The position numbers were made by a program, and so were the translations under genes. From NCBI GenBank assembly GCA_003231645.1, contig QIIW01000089.1:1-49190 (forward strand): a DNA stretch of 49,190 nt. The letters are read 5' to 3'. This stretch comes from Acidimicrobiia bacterium (GTDB lineage Bacteria > Actinomycetota > Acidimicrobiia > Acidimicrobiales > Aldehydirespiratoraceae). Shown piece by piece: positions 25,878-35,950 of this stretch. Numbering within the stretch: position 1 is the first letter of the stretch; each line of letters starts with the position of its first letter. The notes beneath the pieces were generated by a model, which was not told the origin of the DNA, did no database searches, and saw only the letters and a program-made list of their open reading frames with translations.

Positions 25878-28870
25878 GCCCAACCCAGACGGCGCTGAAG
25901 CATGAACGTGAGTTCCTCGACCGGCCCGCCTACTTCGTCGAGGGCCTCATGACACCGTTTCAGTGCTCGTCGGGCCGCCGGGCGGTCGCCCCGCTCCAGG
26001 TGAGCGGCGATCACCGCACGGTGCGCGGCCTCCGACCACGGTTCGGCGTCGAGGGTCCGGCCGGCGACCACGAGAGCCTCTTCGACCCTGTCGTAGGCCA
26101 GCAGGAACTCGGCCAGACGCACCGACCCTCGAACGAAGCGCGAGCGCAGTCGGTCGCGTTCGACCGCCGACCAGTCGTCATAGGCCGCGTCGGCAAGAAA
26201 GTCACCCCGGTAGAGATCGCACGCCGTCCCCAAGTGAACAAGAGCCATCTCGGGAACGCCCTCGGTGTCGAGATGTTGGGCTTGGTCCAGCAGGCCTTCG
26301 AATCGCCAGGAGTCGATGGAGAGATGATCGCCGACACACAACTCCAGCGACCGGCCGTCGGAGCGGACGAAGTACGGGGCCTCACCGGCTGTGCGTTCCG
26401 GTTCGAGCACGCCATGCAGCAGGTTCAGAGTCGATCGCAGGTTCCGGCGTGCCGCGGGCTCGTCGGCGTCGGGCCACAGCGCCGTCATGGTCACGTCACG
26501 CGTGGCCTTGCGACGTAGCGTCAAGAACCCCAACAGCGAGCGAACCCTTTCCCGGCGCCAATTGGAATCGGTGACGGGCTGACCGTCGAAGGTGATGGTG
26601 ACGGGTCCCAGAACGCTGACGTCGACGCGGTGACGAGGCGGCACCGCGATACCGGCCACGATCTGACGAGCGGCCGAAGCCACCCCGGGCATGTGGTGGC
26701 CGGTCAGCTCCCTGAACACGGCGCGAGCCGGCTCACCGATCACCCGGGCCATCCATGCTGCCGCGTCACGGGCCTCGGCTCGGTCGGCGGCCCACGCCGC
26801 GCATACCAACTCGGCTGCTCCGCTGAGCAGGGCGGCGCTGATCAACCCACCGTGCTGCTCGGGCCACGTCATGGCGGCAACACCGTCGAGTGAACCCTGG
26901 TCCAGTCGCCGAAGGGCCGCCGCCACCTCGATGTCACGACGCCTCAAGGGACCGGCGACGGGTGAGGAGAAGTAGGGAATCCACTCCGGGAACTCGCGCG
27001 TGATCATTCCGGCGGCCCCGCTGTAGCTGATCCGATTGGAATCGCGGGGCGGGCATCTCTCGATGAGGTTCGCCGCTATCTCGCGACGGGTGTCCATGTC
27101 GCCGGTCTCTCCCGCGATCGCCGCCTCCAGAAGTCCTAGCGATATGTCGACCTGCTCGGCTGTGCCGGCGAGCCGGTGGGCGGCATCGAGGTGCCGCTGG
27201 GCCTGTGCCACGTCGCCGAACGCGGCCGCCGTGATGCCGAGCCAGATGTTTCGCAGGAATTCGTCGCGCGGACTCTCGGGCTCGCTACGCCACCGCCAGC
27301 CTCTGATGATCGCCTCGATGTCGCCGTTGCGCCACCTCGATGAATAGGCAAGCACGGCGAATCCGGCGGTTCGCACTCCGTGTGTGACACACGAATCGGC
27401 CTGCTCGATCGACGGATATCCGGAAAGCTCCAATGCCTGGGCACGAAGCCAGTCGACCATTGCCGCGAAGGCGGGCGTCACTTCCTCGGATCGGACGCGA
27501 CGCACCGAATTGAGCACGCCCCGGGGATCACCGCGCAGCAGAGCGAGGAAAGCCTCGCTGATGGCGGCGTAGGGGGCCGCGGATTCGACACCCTGCGAGG
27601 CGAGCTCAACCGTCCTCGATGCCACACTGAACAGGCCGTCGACATCACGCTGAAGGTGGTGCCAGTATCCCACCTGCACCAGCGCCGCGACCTCGGCCTC
27701 GAAATCTCCGGCGCCACGAAAACCGTCGGCCGCCCGGGAAAAACACTCGTATGTATGCTGGGACGTCGGGTCTTCATGTTGCGCCACGAGACCGACCAGA
27801 TAGTCACTCGCCGGGCTCCGTTTCTCGGTCCGGGGCATGCTCGCCAGCCAACGCCGCACGTCCGACACGTCATGACCCTGCGGCTGCAGGATCACTTCGC
27901 GCACGGCGCGACCGAACAGTTCGGGTTCGTCGGCACCCAGACACGCCTCCATCGCACGCGTGCCGTCGCCCTCGGCCAGCAGATACTCGATGCCGGCACG
28001 TCGAAGTTCGTTCAGACGTTCGGCCGGGACCAGTGATGAAACTGCTTCGTTCCACAGGTCATGGGGCACGAACCAGCCGTCGACCTTGTGGATCAGCGGG
28101 AGGTCACCCAGGACCGCAGGGCCGACCCCGGCCAGGTGAAGGAGCAATCGACTGTCGACCGGCCCGAGTGCCACACTCGCCTCGAGGGCCGACCGCTGCT
28201 CGTTGGTGAGCCATGCCATCACCTCTTGGTGAAGAAAGTCGGTCACATCCTGGGTGCGGGCGGCCAGGGCCACCAGCGCCGGCCAGCCACCGAATCGCTG
28301 CAGGTTCTCGACTGCGATCCCGGCCTCGAGCGCCAGCGCTGCCACCTCGGACTCGTCGAGCCTCAGGTCATCCGGTCCCACCCAGCCGACCTGTGCCTGG
28401 GCATCGAGACGCGCCAGCAGCACCGGCGGATCGTGGCGTGTGGCCAACAGCACATGGCCGTTGGCAGGGAGCTCGTCGAGCAACCGGCCCATCACCGCCG
28501 CGCCCCCGCTACCCGAAGGGATCTCGTGGACATCATCGAGAATCAGGCAGACCTGTGCCGGCGAACAGGACGCCACGAAGGCGACGACATCAGCAACGGT
28601 CGTCGCCTCGCGGCCGAGGGAGTGACCCAGAGCGCTGAGGAAATGTTCGGCATCCTTGTCCCCACTCTCACACGTCAGCCACCGGTCGATTCCACGTTGC
28701 AGCAGACGGTTCTGGTCGGCGGCCTGAGCGAGCGAGGTGGTCTTGCCGAAGCCGGCACCGGCCCTCATCACCATCACCCGGAGATCGAAACGTTCGAGCA
28801 GGCGTCGCTGCAGGGCCGAGCGCAGCAACGACCCCTCGACATCGGGGGCCCGGACCCGAAACGGGCGCAT
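25874..28870 (-). CDS. STAND ATPase-SARP (BTAD) transcriptional regulator
   Basis: A 998-residue cytosolic regulator. N-terminal MalT-like STAND NTPase: Walker A GAGFGKTT (38-45) and Walker B LILDDVHE (109-116), then LLATRHDPP and a winged-helix-like region. Residues of about 350-740 are helical TPR-like repeats, the usual ligand-sensing part of MalT-type proteins. The C-terminal 250 residues (from 749, VDVSVLGPVTITFDGQPVTD) are an OmpR-type winged helix with the SARP pattern (ALWPDADEPAARRNLRSTLN), then a BTAD domain. In AfsR-type proteins the SARP part is N-terminal, so the order here is reversed. It converges on the lipoprotein/membrane-protein unit, whose promoter has a SARP-like repeat. 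It lies 95 bp downstream of hisF but is probably an independent unit. Confidence 0.9.
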   Translation of the reverse strand: MRPFRVRAPDVEGSLLRSALQRRLLERFDLRVMVMRAGAGFGKTTSLAQAADQNRLLQRGIDRWLTCESGDKDAEHFLSALGHSLGREATTVADVVAFVASCSPAQVCLILDDVHEIPSGSGGAAVMGRLLDELPANGHVLLATRHDPPVLLARLDAQAQVGWVGPDDLRLDESEVAALALEAGIAVENLQRFGGWPALVALAARTQDVTDFLHQEVMAWLTNEQRSALEASVALGPVDSRLLLHLAGVGPAVLGDLPLIHKVDGWFVPHDLWNEAVSSLVPAERLNELRRAGIEYLLAEGDGTRAMEACLGADEPELFGRAVREVILQPQGHDVSDVRRWLASMPRTEKRSPASDYLVGLVAQHEDPTSQHTYECFSRAADGFRGAGDFEAEVAALVQVGYWHHLQRDVDGLFSVASRTVELASQGVESAAPYAAISEAFLALLRGDPRGVLNSVRRVRSEEVTPAFAAMVDWLRAQALELSGYPSIEQADSCVTHGVRTAGFAVLAYSSRWRNGDIEAIIRGWRWRSEPESPRDEFLRNIWLGITAAAFGDVAQAQRHLDAAHRLAGTAEQVDISLGLLEAAIAGETGDMDTRREIAANLIERCPPRDSNRISYSGAAGMITREFPEWIPYFSSPVAGPLRRRDIEVAAALRRLDQGSLDGVAAMTWPEQHGGLISAALLSGAAELVCAAWAADRAEARDAAAWMARVIGEPARAVFRELTGHHMPGVASAARQIVAGIAVPPRHRVDVSVLGPVTITFDGQPVTDSNWRRERVRSLLGFLTLRRKATRDVTMTALWPDADEPAARRNLRSTLNLLHGVLEPERTAGEAPYFVRSDGRSLELCVGDHLSIDSWRFEGLLDQAQHLDTEGVPEMALVHLGTACDLYRGDFLADAAYDDWSAVERDRLRSRFVRGSVRLAEFLLAYDRVEEALVVAGRTLDAEPWSEAAHRAVIAAHLERGDRPAARRALKRCHEALDEVGGPVEELTFMLQRRLGWA

Positions 28871-28965
28871 CGCTACGAGCCGTCCTGGCGCGGGGTCATG
28901 ATCGCCGAGAGTAGCTGATCACGAACCGCTGCGATCCCGGGGTGGAACCCGGCCGGCCGAACGCC

Positions 28966-29742
28966 TCACTCCGGTGGTCTGACGGTGATGCCGCAGTCGG
29001 ACATCCTCCGTTTGGCCTCGGCCACCGTGTGCTCGCCGAAATGGAAAATGCTCGCCGCCAGCACGGCGTCGGCCCCACCCTCGACCACACCGTCGACCAG
29101 ATGCTGCAGCGAACCCACTCCACCGCTGGCGATTACGGGCACGTCGACCGCTGAACTCACCGCCGACGTGAGGACCAGATCGAATCCGCTCCTGGTGCCG
29201 TCCCGGTCCATCGAGGTGAGCAGGATCTCGCCCGCTCCGAGTCGCACCACCTCACGGGCCCAATCGACGGCATCGAGTCCGGTACGGGTGCGGCCACCGT
29301 GGGTGAAGACCTCGAAGCCGCTCCCGGTGTCGGATGAGGACTTGGCATCGATCGCCACCACACAGCACTGGCGGCCAAACTCCCGGCCGACCTCGGCCAC
29401 CAACTCGGGGCGTTTCACCGCCGCGGTGTTGACGCTCACCTTGTCGGCACCGGCCATCAGCAGACGGCGGACGTCGTCGACGGTTCGGATGCCTCCGCCG
29501 ATCGTGAACGGAATGAACACCTTCTCGGCGACAGCCCGAGCCATCTTGACGGTGGTGTCGCGGCGATCCGATGATGCGGTGATGTCGAGGAACACCAACT
29601 CGTCGGCCCCCTGGTCGTCATAGACCGCGGCCAGCTCGACCGGGTCGCCGGCGTCGCGAATGTCGACGAAATTGACGCCCTTCACCACCCGGCCGGCGTC
29701 GACGTCGAGACACGGGATCACCCTGATCGCCCGAACGGTCAT
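28966..29742 (-). CDS. hisF: imidazole glycerol phosphate synthase cyclase subunit
   Basis: TIM-barrel cyclase subunit of IGP synthase; 258 residues. [19 protein letters not shown] carries the catalytic Asp (D13 region), [18 protein letters not shown] and [16 protein letters not shown] bind phosphates, and [18 protein letters not shown] carries the second catalytic Asp. Overlaps hisA by 4 nt. Works with HisH, encoded two genes upstream. Last gene of the his chain. Confidence 0.97.
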   Translation of the reverse strand: MTVRAIRVIPCLDVDAGRVVKGVNFVDIRDAGDPVELAAVYDDQGADELVFLDITASSDRRDTTVKMARAVAEKVFIPFTIGGGIRTVDDVRRLLMAGADKVSVNTAAVKRPELVAEVGREFGRQCCVVAIDAKSSSDTGSGFEVFTHGGRTRTGLDAVDWAREVVRLGAGEILLTSMDRDGTRSGFDLVLTSAVSSAVDVPVIASGGVGSLQHLVDGVVEGGADAVLAASIFHFGEHTVAEAKRRMSDCGITVRPPE

Positions 29743-30473
29743 GTTCCGGCCTTTCTCATGGCGGCGACGGCCTCGGCCACCGAAACCCGACCCTCGTAGA
29801 TGGCCTTCCCGGCGATCGCTCCGACCAGGCGGCGGCCGCCGACCTCGACCGCGGCCAACGCCAGCAGATCGTCGAGCGAGCCGACACCGCCCGACGCGAT
29901 CACGTCGACATCGGTGGCCCCGAGCACCGCGGTGAGACCGGCGATGTCGGGTCCCTCAAGCATGCCGTCTCGGGTGATGTCGGTGACCACGAACGCGTCG
30001 ACCCCGATGTCGGCGAACGAGCGGGCCACCTCGAGCACCGAACGGCCCGACTCCCTCAGCCAGCCTTCGACGGCCACCTCGCCGGAGCGGGCATCGAGTC
30101 CCACGGCCACCCGATGATCCGTCGCCAGGGTGGCCACCAGGCCCGGATCGGTGAGCGCTGCGGTTCCGATCACCACCCGCTCCACCCCGGATGCGAACAG
30201 CGCCTCGGCTGCGTCGACCGAACGCACTCCCCCGCCGGTCTGGACCGGTACTGCTACCGCGGCGGCGATGGCCTCGACCACCGCCCGGTTCTCCGGCACG
30301 CCGGTTCGGGCCGCGTCGAGGTCGACGACATGGATCCACGACGCGCCGGCTTCGGCGAAGGCCAACGCCTGGGCGACCGGGTCGTCGCCGTAGACGGTCT
30401 CCCGCGCGTAGTCACCTTGGTGGAGACGCACACAACGCCCGCCCCTCAGATCGATCGCCGGGTAGAGGTCCAT
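29739..30473 (-). CDS. hisA: ProFAR isomerase HisA
   Basis: Phosphoribosylformimino-5-aminoimidazole carboxamide ribotide isomerase, 244 residues. [20 protein letters not shown] has the first catalytic Asp, [16 protein letters not shown] the second. Barrel phosphate sites [10 protein letters not shown] and [13 protein letters not shown] are clear. Actinobacterial HisA can double as PriA, also isomerising phosphoribosylanthranilate, but a separate trpF is present, so dual function is not needed. Start ATG 30473 overlaps the hisH stop by 1 nt (TGATG). Confidence 0.96.
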   Translation of the reverse strand: MDLYPAIDLRGGRCVRLHQGDYARETVYGDDPVAQALAFAEAGASWIHVVDLDAARTGVPENRAVVEAIAAAVAVPVQTGGGVRSVDAAEALFASGVERVVIGTAALTDPGLVATLATDHRVAVGLDARSGEVAVEGWLRESGRSVLEVARSFADIGVDAFVVTDITRDGMLEGPDIAGLTAVLGATDVDVIASGGVGSLDDLLALAAVEVGGRRLVGAIAGKAIYEGRVSVAEAVAAMRKAGT

Positions 30474-31117
30474 CAGCCGGAAACCCCCGCGTAGCAGACC
30501 GCCATGGTCACGAAATTCTTGAGAATACGGAGGCCGTTGGACCCCGACTTTTCCGGGTGGAACTGCGCGGCCCACAGGTTGTCACGCGCCATCGCGGCCA
30601 TCAGATCGGTGCCGTAGTCACACGTTGCGATCATCTCGGGACCGCTCTCGGCACAGTAGGAATGGACGAAATACACCCAGGCCTCCTCCGGCAAGCCGTC
30701 GAACATCGGGTGGTCGAACCCTTGGCGATCAAGCACGTTCCATTGCATCTGTGGACGCTTCACACCGCCGGGGATCAACCGCACCGTACGATCGATCACC
30801 CCGAGCCCTTCACAGCCGGGAGCCTCCTCGGAGGCCGCGAAGAGCACCTGCATGCCGATGCAGATCCCGAAGAACGGTGTCCCGGCCTCGATCCGCTCGA
30901 GGCTGACCTCGTCGAGCCCGGTCGAGTGCAGGGCTCTCATGCACGGCTCGAAGGCACCGACCCCGGGCAGTACGACACCGACCGCATCGGCGATGAGACC
31001 ACGATCGGAGGTGAGCCGGGCGTCGGCTCCGGCGTGGTCGAAGCCCTTGTGGGCCGAGTGGAGGTTGCCGATGCCGTAGTCGAGGATCGCGATCAGCGGA
31101 CGGTCGTCACCCGGCAC
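30473..31117 (-). CDS. hisH: imidazole glycerol phosphate synthase glutamine amidotransferase subunit
   Basis: Class I glutaminase that feeds ammonia to HisF; 214 residues. Nucleophile Cys in PFFGICIGMQVLF; His-x-Glu of the triad in AAQFHPEKSGSNG; LIAILDYGIGNLHSAHKGF at the start. The GTG at 31117, one base after the hisB stop with AAGGGA upstream, gives the standard N-terminus; longer starts would extend into hisB. Confidence 0.96.
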   Translation of the reverse strand: MPGDDRPLIAILDYGIGNLHSAHKGFDHAGADARLTSDRGLIADAVGVVLPGVGAFEPCMRALHSTGLDEVSLERIEAGTPFFGICIGMQVLFAASEEAPGCEGLGVIDRTVRLIPGGVKRPQMQWNVLDRQGFDHPMFDGLPEEAWVYFVHSYCAESGPEMIATCDYGTDLMAAMARDNLWAAQFHPEKSGSNGLRILKNFVTMAVCYAGVSG

Positions 31118-31118
31118 G

Positions 31119-31705
<587 letters not shown>

Positions 31706-31709
<4 letters not shown>

Positions 31710-32779
31710 GTGAGCACCTCTTTGAGGGCTTGGAGGAACAGGTCGTCTTCTTCCGGAGTTCCGATGGTGACCCTCAGGCATCCGTCGAGCCGGGGCCAGG
31801 ACGCACAGTTGCGCACCAGCACCGAACGATCGACCAGCGCCTGCCAGACGTCGTCACCCGGCATCCGGTCGGGCCGGAACAACACGAAGTTCGCACCCGA
31901 GCGCCACACATGTACCGGCAGCCGCGACATCCGATCGGTCAGACGCTCGCGCTCGGCCACCAGCACGGCCACCCGCCGCTCCATGGCATCCAGGTGGCGC
32001 AGGGCGAGAGTTCCGGCGATCTGGGTCATGGAGTCGAGGTGATAAGGGAGCACCACCTTCTCGAGTTCGGTCACCACCCACTCGGGGCCGATCATGTATC
32101 CCAGCCTGGCGCCCGCCATCGCCCAGGTCTTGGAGTAGGTTCGGGTGACCACGAGGGGAACGTCGGGGCCGATCAGGTCGAGGGCGCTCCACGGTGCGAA
32201 CTGGGCATAGGCCTCGTCGACACAGAGCAGGGCTCCGACGTCGACGGTCAGGGCCAGAACAGCCTCGACATCGGCACAGTCGTCGGCGAGTCCGGTCGGG
32301 TTGTTGGGCGAGCAGAGGAACACGACCGACGGCCCGTCACGAGAGATCACCCGCTCCACCTCGGCGAGGTCGAGGGAGAAGTCGGGATGGCGTTCACCTT
32401 GGGCCACTCCGGTTCCGGTGATGCGGCTCAGGTGGGAATGCAGAGCGTAGGTGGGTTCGAACATCGCTGCGGTGCGACCGGGGCCGCCGTAGGTGAGAAG
32501 CAGCGTCTGCAGCACCTCGTTCGATCCGTTGGCCGCGAACACCCGGCCCGGGTCGACGCCGTGGAGTTCGGCGATGGCCCGGCGCAGGGCGGTGGCCCGG
32601 CGGTCGGGGTAGCGGTTCCACTCGATCGACCGAACTGCCTGTGCCACATCGTCGGCAAAACCGGGGGGTGGGCCGACCGGGCTCTCGTTGGTGTTGAGCC
32701 TGACCTTCACGTCGAGTTGGGGCGAGTGGTAACCCGCCATGAGCGTCACCGAGTCGCGGGCGGCGATGATGTCGGCCAT
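31706..32779 (-). CDS. hisC: histidinol-phosphate aminotransferase
   Basis: Fold-type I PLP transaminase, 357 residues. VRLNTNESPVGPPP, AANGSNEVLQTLLLTYGGPG, CSPNNPTGLA and RTYSKTWAMAGARLGYMIG (PLP lysine in YSKTW) are diagnostic. The ATG at 32779 overlaps the hisD stop by one base (TGATG). The open frame extends well upstream inside hisD but without family sequence. Confidence 0.95.
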
Positions 32780-34074
32780 CACATCGCGCCCAGTGACCTG
32801 CGGAGGCGGACAGATTCGGCGTGGGCATCGAGGCCCTCGGCGGTTGCCAGCGTGACCACATGGTCGGCCATCGATTCGAACCCGACACGATTGACGCTTA
32901 CGACATGGAGGTCCTTCATGAAGTCGTGGACGGTGAGGGCACTGGCGAACCGGGCCGTGCCGTTGGTGGGAAGCACGTGGCTCGGGCCGGCCACGTAGTC
33001 TCCCAGCGAAGCCGGGGTCCAGGCACCGCAGAACACCGCGCCGGCGTTGCGTACCATCGGGAGCAGCGCCTCGGGGTCGGCGGTCTGGAGTTCGAGATGT
33101 TCGGGGGCGATGAAGTTGGCCACCTCCATGGCCTGCTCCGCCGAGCGGCAGACCACGGCGTATCCCGACTTGGCCAGGGTGGCTTCGATATCGGCCCGTC
33201 GAGGCGCCACGGCCACGAGTCGCCTCACCGCGGCGCTGACGTCGTCGGCTACGGCCTCGCTCCATGTGACGAGCCAGGCCAAGCCGTCGGGACCATGCTC
33301 GGCCTGCACAATCACGTCGATCGCCGTGAAATCAGCCGGAGCCGAACCGTCGGCCATCACCACGACCTCGCTCGGACCGGCGAAAGAGGACGGCACCCCG
33401 ACGACACCGGCGACCTCCTGCTTGGCTATGGCCACGTAGACGTTGCCCGGCCCGACGATCACGTCAACCGGCCGAATGCTTTCGGTGCCGTAGGCCAGGG
33501 CGGCTATGGCCTGGGCGCCGCCGACCCGGATCACCTCGTCGACGCCGGCGACCGAAGCCGCGGCCAGTGTGACGTCGGGGACCCGACCATCGGGACCGGG
33601 AGGCACACACAACACGACCTCCGACACGCCGGCCACACCTGCCGGAATCGCGGTCATGAGCACAGTGGAGGGATAGACGGCCCGTCCCCCGGGCACGTAG
33701 CAGCCGGCCCGCCCGACGGGACGGTGCAGCCCCCTGAGCAACACGCCGTCACGAACGATGATGATGTCATCCGGGAGCTGCTCGCGGTGGTATTCGGCAA
33801 TCGACTCGGCGGCCGCCCCGAGCGCTGCGATCACACCCGGATCCACCCGGTCGCGCGCGGCACGGATCTCGGCCGGGTCGACGAGCAGGGAGCTGAGCTC
33901 GACCCGGTCGAACCTCGAGGTGAATTCGAGCACCGCCTCGTCGCCCCGATCCCGGACCTCTCGCAGAATCCCCCGAACCGTGTCGACCGGGCCATCGGCC
34001 GGTGTGCAGGGGCGGGGAAGATGCGCGGCAACCGGACCGTCGACGCCTCGCAGATCGATCCTCGTGAGCACCAC
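32779..34074 (-). CDS. hisD: histidinol dehydrogenase
   Basis: NAD- and zinc-dependent oxidation of histidinol to histidine; 431 residues from GTG 34074. Motifs: RPVGRAGCYVPGGRAVYPS, GGAQAIAALAYGT, the VDVIVGPGNVYVAIAK block, AEHGPDG (zinc His) and NFIAPEHLEL. First gene of the his operon; the 58-bp spacer to the divergent small gene at 34133 must hold its promoter. Confidence 0.97.
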   Translation of the reverse strand: MVLTRIDLRGVDGPVAAHLPRPCTPADGPVDTVRGILREVRDRGDEAVLEFTSRFDRVELSSLLVDPAEIRAARDRVDPGVIAALGAAAESIAEYHREQLPDDIIIVRDGVLLRGLHRPVGRAGCYVPGGRAVYPSTVLMTAIPAGVAGVSEVVLCVPPGPDGRVPDVTLAAASVAGVDEVIRVGGAQAIAALAYGTESIRPVDVIVGPGNVYVAIAKQEVAGVVGVPSSFAGPSEVVVMADGSAPADFTAIDVIVQAEHGPDGLAWLVTWSEAVADDVSAAVRRLVAVAPRRADIEATLAKSGYAVVCRSAEQAMEVANFIAPEHLELQTADPEALLPMVRNAGAVFCGAWTPASLGDYVAGPSHVLPTNGTARFASALTVHDFMKDLHVVSVNRVGFESMADHVVTLATAEGLDAHAESVRLRRSLGAM

Positions 34075-34132
34075 GCCACGCTAGCGGACCCGGTCGGTGC
34101 CGCCCGAGTGAATTCTCGGCGATACTGCACCG

Positions 34133-34324
34133 ATGGACCCTGACGCCGCCGAGCTCTCGTCGATGACCACCACCGTGTCCGATCTGGCCCGGCGTGTAGC
34201 CGGGATTGCCGAACGACGTGGCTCCGATCCCGATGACCCTGTGGTCGGCCGGCTGCACGAGGTCGAACGCACCCTGCTCACGGTCGAGCGCCGCTTCCGT
34301 GCCATTGGCCGCACCCTCGACTGA
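34133..34324 (+). CDS. small hypothetical protein
   Basis: A 63-residue, charged, helical protein (SDLARRVAGIAERRG; RLHEVERTLLTVERRFRAIG) with heptad-like spacing that could form a coiled coil. Not recognised. It diverges from hisD and is followed by a strong rho-independent terminator at 34475-34511, which supports its being an expressed unit. A GATACT hexamer lies 6 nt upstream of the ATG. Confidence 0.55.
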   Translation: MDPDAAELSSMTTTVSDLARRVAGIAERRGSDPDDPVVGRLHEVERTLLTVERRFRAIGRTLD

Positions 34325-34350
34325 AGGTCGCCACGCACCACACGATCGGG

Positions 34351-34390
34351 CAAAACGGAAAGCGGCCGCCCCCATGAAGGAGGCGGCCGC
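34351..34390 (-). terminator. terminator-like hairpin for nth
   Basis: Perfect 9-bp stem GCGGCCGCC (34362-34370) with GGCGGCCGC (34382-34390), 11-nt loop. Read on the minus strand it is followed by TTTCCGTTTTG (34361-34351). It lies 165 bp beyond the nth stop. Confidence 0.5.
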
Positions 34391-34474
34391 CGGCGACACA
34401 GGGCGGCGGATCCCTCGTGTCACCATTTACGGCCGAGCGGCGGGAGCTCGGTCGTGAACGCAATATAGCCCGGG

Positions 34475-34511
34475 CCTGATGCCGATTGAAATGATCGATC
34501 AGGATTTTTTT
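34475..34511 (+). terminator. rho-independent terminator
   Basis: Stem CCTGAT (34475-34480) with ATCAGG (34498-34503), extended by an inner CGAT/ATCG pair (34483-34486, 34494-34497), then A and seven Ts (34505-34511). Terminates plus-strand transcripts, most simply those of the small gene ending at 34324. Confidence 0.7.
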
Positions 34512-34554
34512 CGATCCCCGGTCCGGTTTCACCGACCGCGGCCGAAATCGTCGC

Positions 34555-35196
34555 TCAAACCCGCGTCGAGGGACAGAAATCGTTGAGCACGCAATCCTCA
34601 CAACGGGGCGTGCGGGCCGAACAGACCCGACGGCCGTGAAGAATCAACCGCAGGCTGAACTCACCGCGTTCCATCGCCGGAACCATCGGATTGAGTGCGA
34701 GTTCGATCTTCACGGGATTGGTCTCGGGGGTGAGTTCGAGCCGACGACTGAGTCGCGTGACATGAGTGTCGACCGGCAATCCGGGCTGATCGAGGGCCAC
34801 GCTGCGCACGACGTTGGCCGTCTTGCGTCCCACACCCGGCAGCCGGATGAGGTCCTTCATGGCCGATGGAACCTCACCGTGGTAGTCCTCCACCAGCAGA
34901 CGGGCCGTGCCGACCAGGCTCCTGGACTTTTGACGGTAGAGACCGATGGTGTCGACGTAGGGTTCCACCTGCTCCGGGGCGGCCTCGGCCATCGACCACG
35001 GATCGGGGAACCGGGCGAACAGCCGCGGTGTGGCCTTGTTGACTCCGACATCGGTTGCCTGTGCCGACAGGATCGTAGCCACCAACAGCTCAAAGGGGTT
35101 TCGGTGATCGAGTTCGCATTTGGCCTCGGGGTATTCGTGGGCCAGGCGCTCGTGGACTCGCCTGGCCCGACCGCCGGGGGTGCGTGGGTTGGCCAT
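34555..35196 (-). CDS. nth: endonuclease III
   Basis: Base-excision repair DNA glycosylase/AP lyase for oxidised pyrimidines; 213 residues. Helix-hairpin-helix LPGVGRKTANVV with the catalytic Lys (GRK), catalytic Asp in PVDTHVTRLSRRL, and a 4Fe-4S loop C-x6-C-x2-C-x5-C (CSARTPRCEDCVLNDFC). Begins MANPRTPGGRARRVHERLAH. Divergent from the mshD-like gene. Confidence 0.96.
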   Translation of the reverse strand: MANPRTPGGRARRVHERLAHEYPEAKCELDHRNPFELLVATILSAQATDVGVNKATPRLFARFPDPWSMAEAAPEQVEPYVDTIGLYRQKSRSLVGTARLLVEDYHGEVPSAMKDLIRLPGVGRKTANVVRSVALDQPGLPVDTHVTRLSRRLELTPETNPVKIELALNPMVPAMERGEFSLRLILHGRRVCSARTPRCEDCVLNDFCPSTRV

Positions 35197-35260
35197 GGCC
35201 CCGGACCCTAGTCACCGGTGTGGGGCACTCGCCCATCGTTCGAGTGGATATTCTTCGTCG

Positions 35261-35950
35261 GTGACGATACGAGTCGACGGTCCCTCGGATGGCGAGTTCA
35301 GATGGTCGATCAACGTCGTCGACCGGGTCGATCCCGATAATCTGTGCCGAGCGGTCAACGCCGCGTTGTCGAATTGTGACCACGGCCCGACGCAACTGTG
35401 GATCCACGAGATCGACCCTCTCAGCCACCGGGCCTTGACCGACTGCGGCTGGGAGGCCCGTCGGGATCTGTGGCAGCTTCGCCGGGCGTTGCCGGCCGAC
35501 CCGTCCGGGCTCCGTACCACGGCGTTCACGGCCGACGACATCGACGAGTTCGTGGCACTCAACAACCGTGCCTTCGCCTGGCACCCCGAACAGAGCGGCC
35601 TCACCGCCGAGGCGGTGCGCAGGTCGATGGCCGAACCATGGTTCGAAGCCGACGGATTCAGGCTTCTCCACCTGGAGGGCCGCCTGGCCGGATTCTGCTG
35701 GACGAAGATCCATGCCGAAGCGGAGCCGCCACTGGGCGAGATCTACGTCATTGCCGTTGATCCCGACTTCCATGGCCGCGGCCTCGGCGGACCGATGACC
35801 CGTGCCGGTCTCGACTGGCTCGCCGGACGGGGGCTGGGCGTCGCCATGCTCTACGTTGAGAGCGACAACGCTCCGGCCAACGCCGTCTACGCGAAGCTCG
35901 GCTTCGTTCATCATCACACCGACCGTGCCTATCGACTGGTGAACACATGA
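35261..35950 (+). CDS. mshD: mycothiol synthase-like GNAT acetyltransferase
   Basis: Acetyltransferase for the last step of mycothiol synthesis. The C-terminal GNAT domain has NNRAFAWHPEQSGL, FCWTKIHAEAEPPLGEIYV, VDPDFHGRGLGGPMT (acetyl-CoA pyrophosphate loop) and MLYVESDNAPANAVYAKLGF, all matching MshD. From GTG 35261 the protein is 229 residues, shorter than the roughly 300-residue two-GNAT MshD of mycobacteria; the N-terminal GNAT half is abbreviated. No other start gives a longer family-like N-terminus. It overlaps rlmN by ATGA. Mycothiol supports an actinobacterial host. Confidence 0.83.
   Translation: MTIRVDGPSDGEFRWSINVVDRVDPDNLCRAVNAALSNCDHGPTQLWIHEIDPLSHRALTDCGWEARRDLWQLRRALPADPSGLRTTAFTADDIDEFVALNNRAFAWHPEQSGLTAEAVRRSMAEPWFEADGFRLLHLEGRLAGFCWTKIHAEAEPPLGEIYVIAVDPDFHGRGLGGPMTRAGLDWLAGRGLGVAMLYVESDNAPANAVYAKLGFVHHHTDRAYRLVNT

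Noticed and set aside
29739..30473. HisA acting as dual-function PriA
   Set aside because: A complete trpF with its catalytic residues is present in this window, so the dual role is not required; cannot be excluded by sequence alone.
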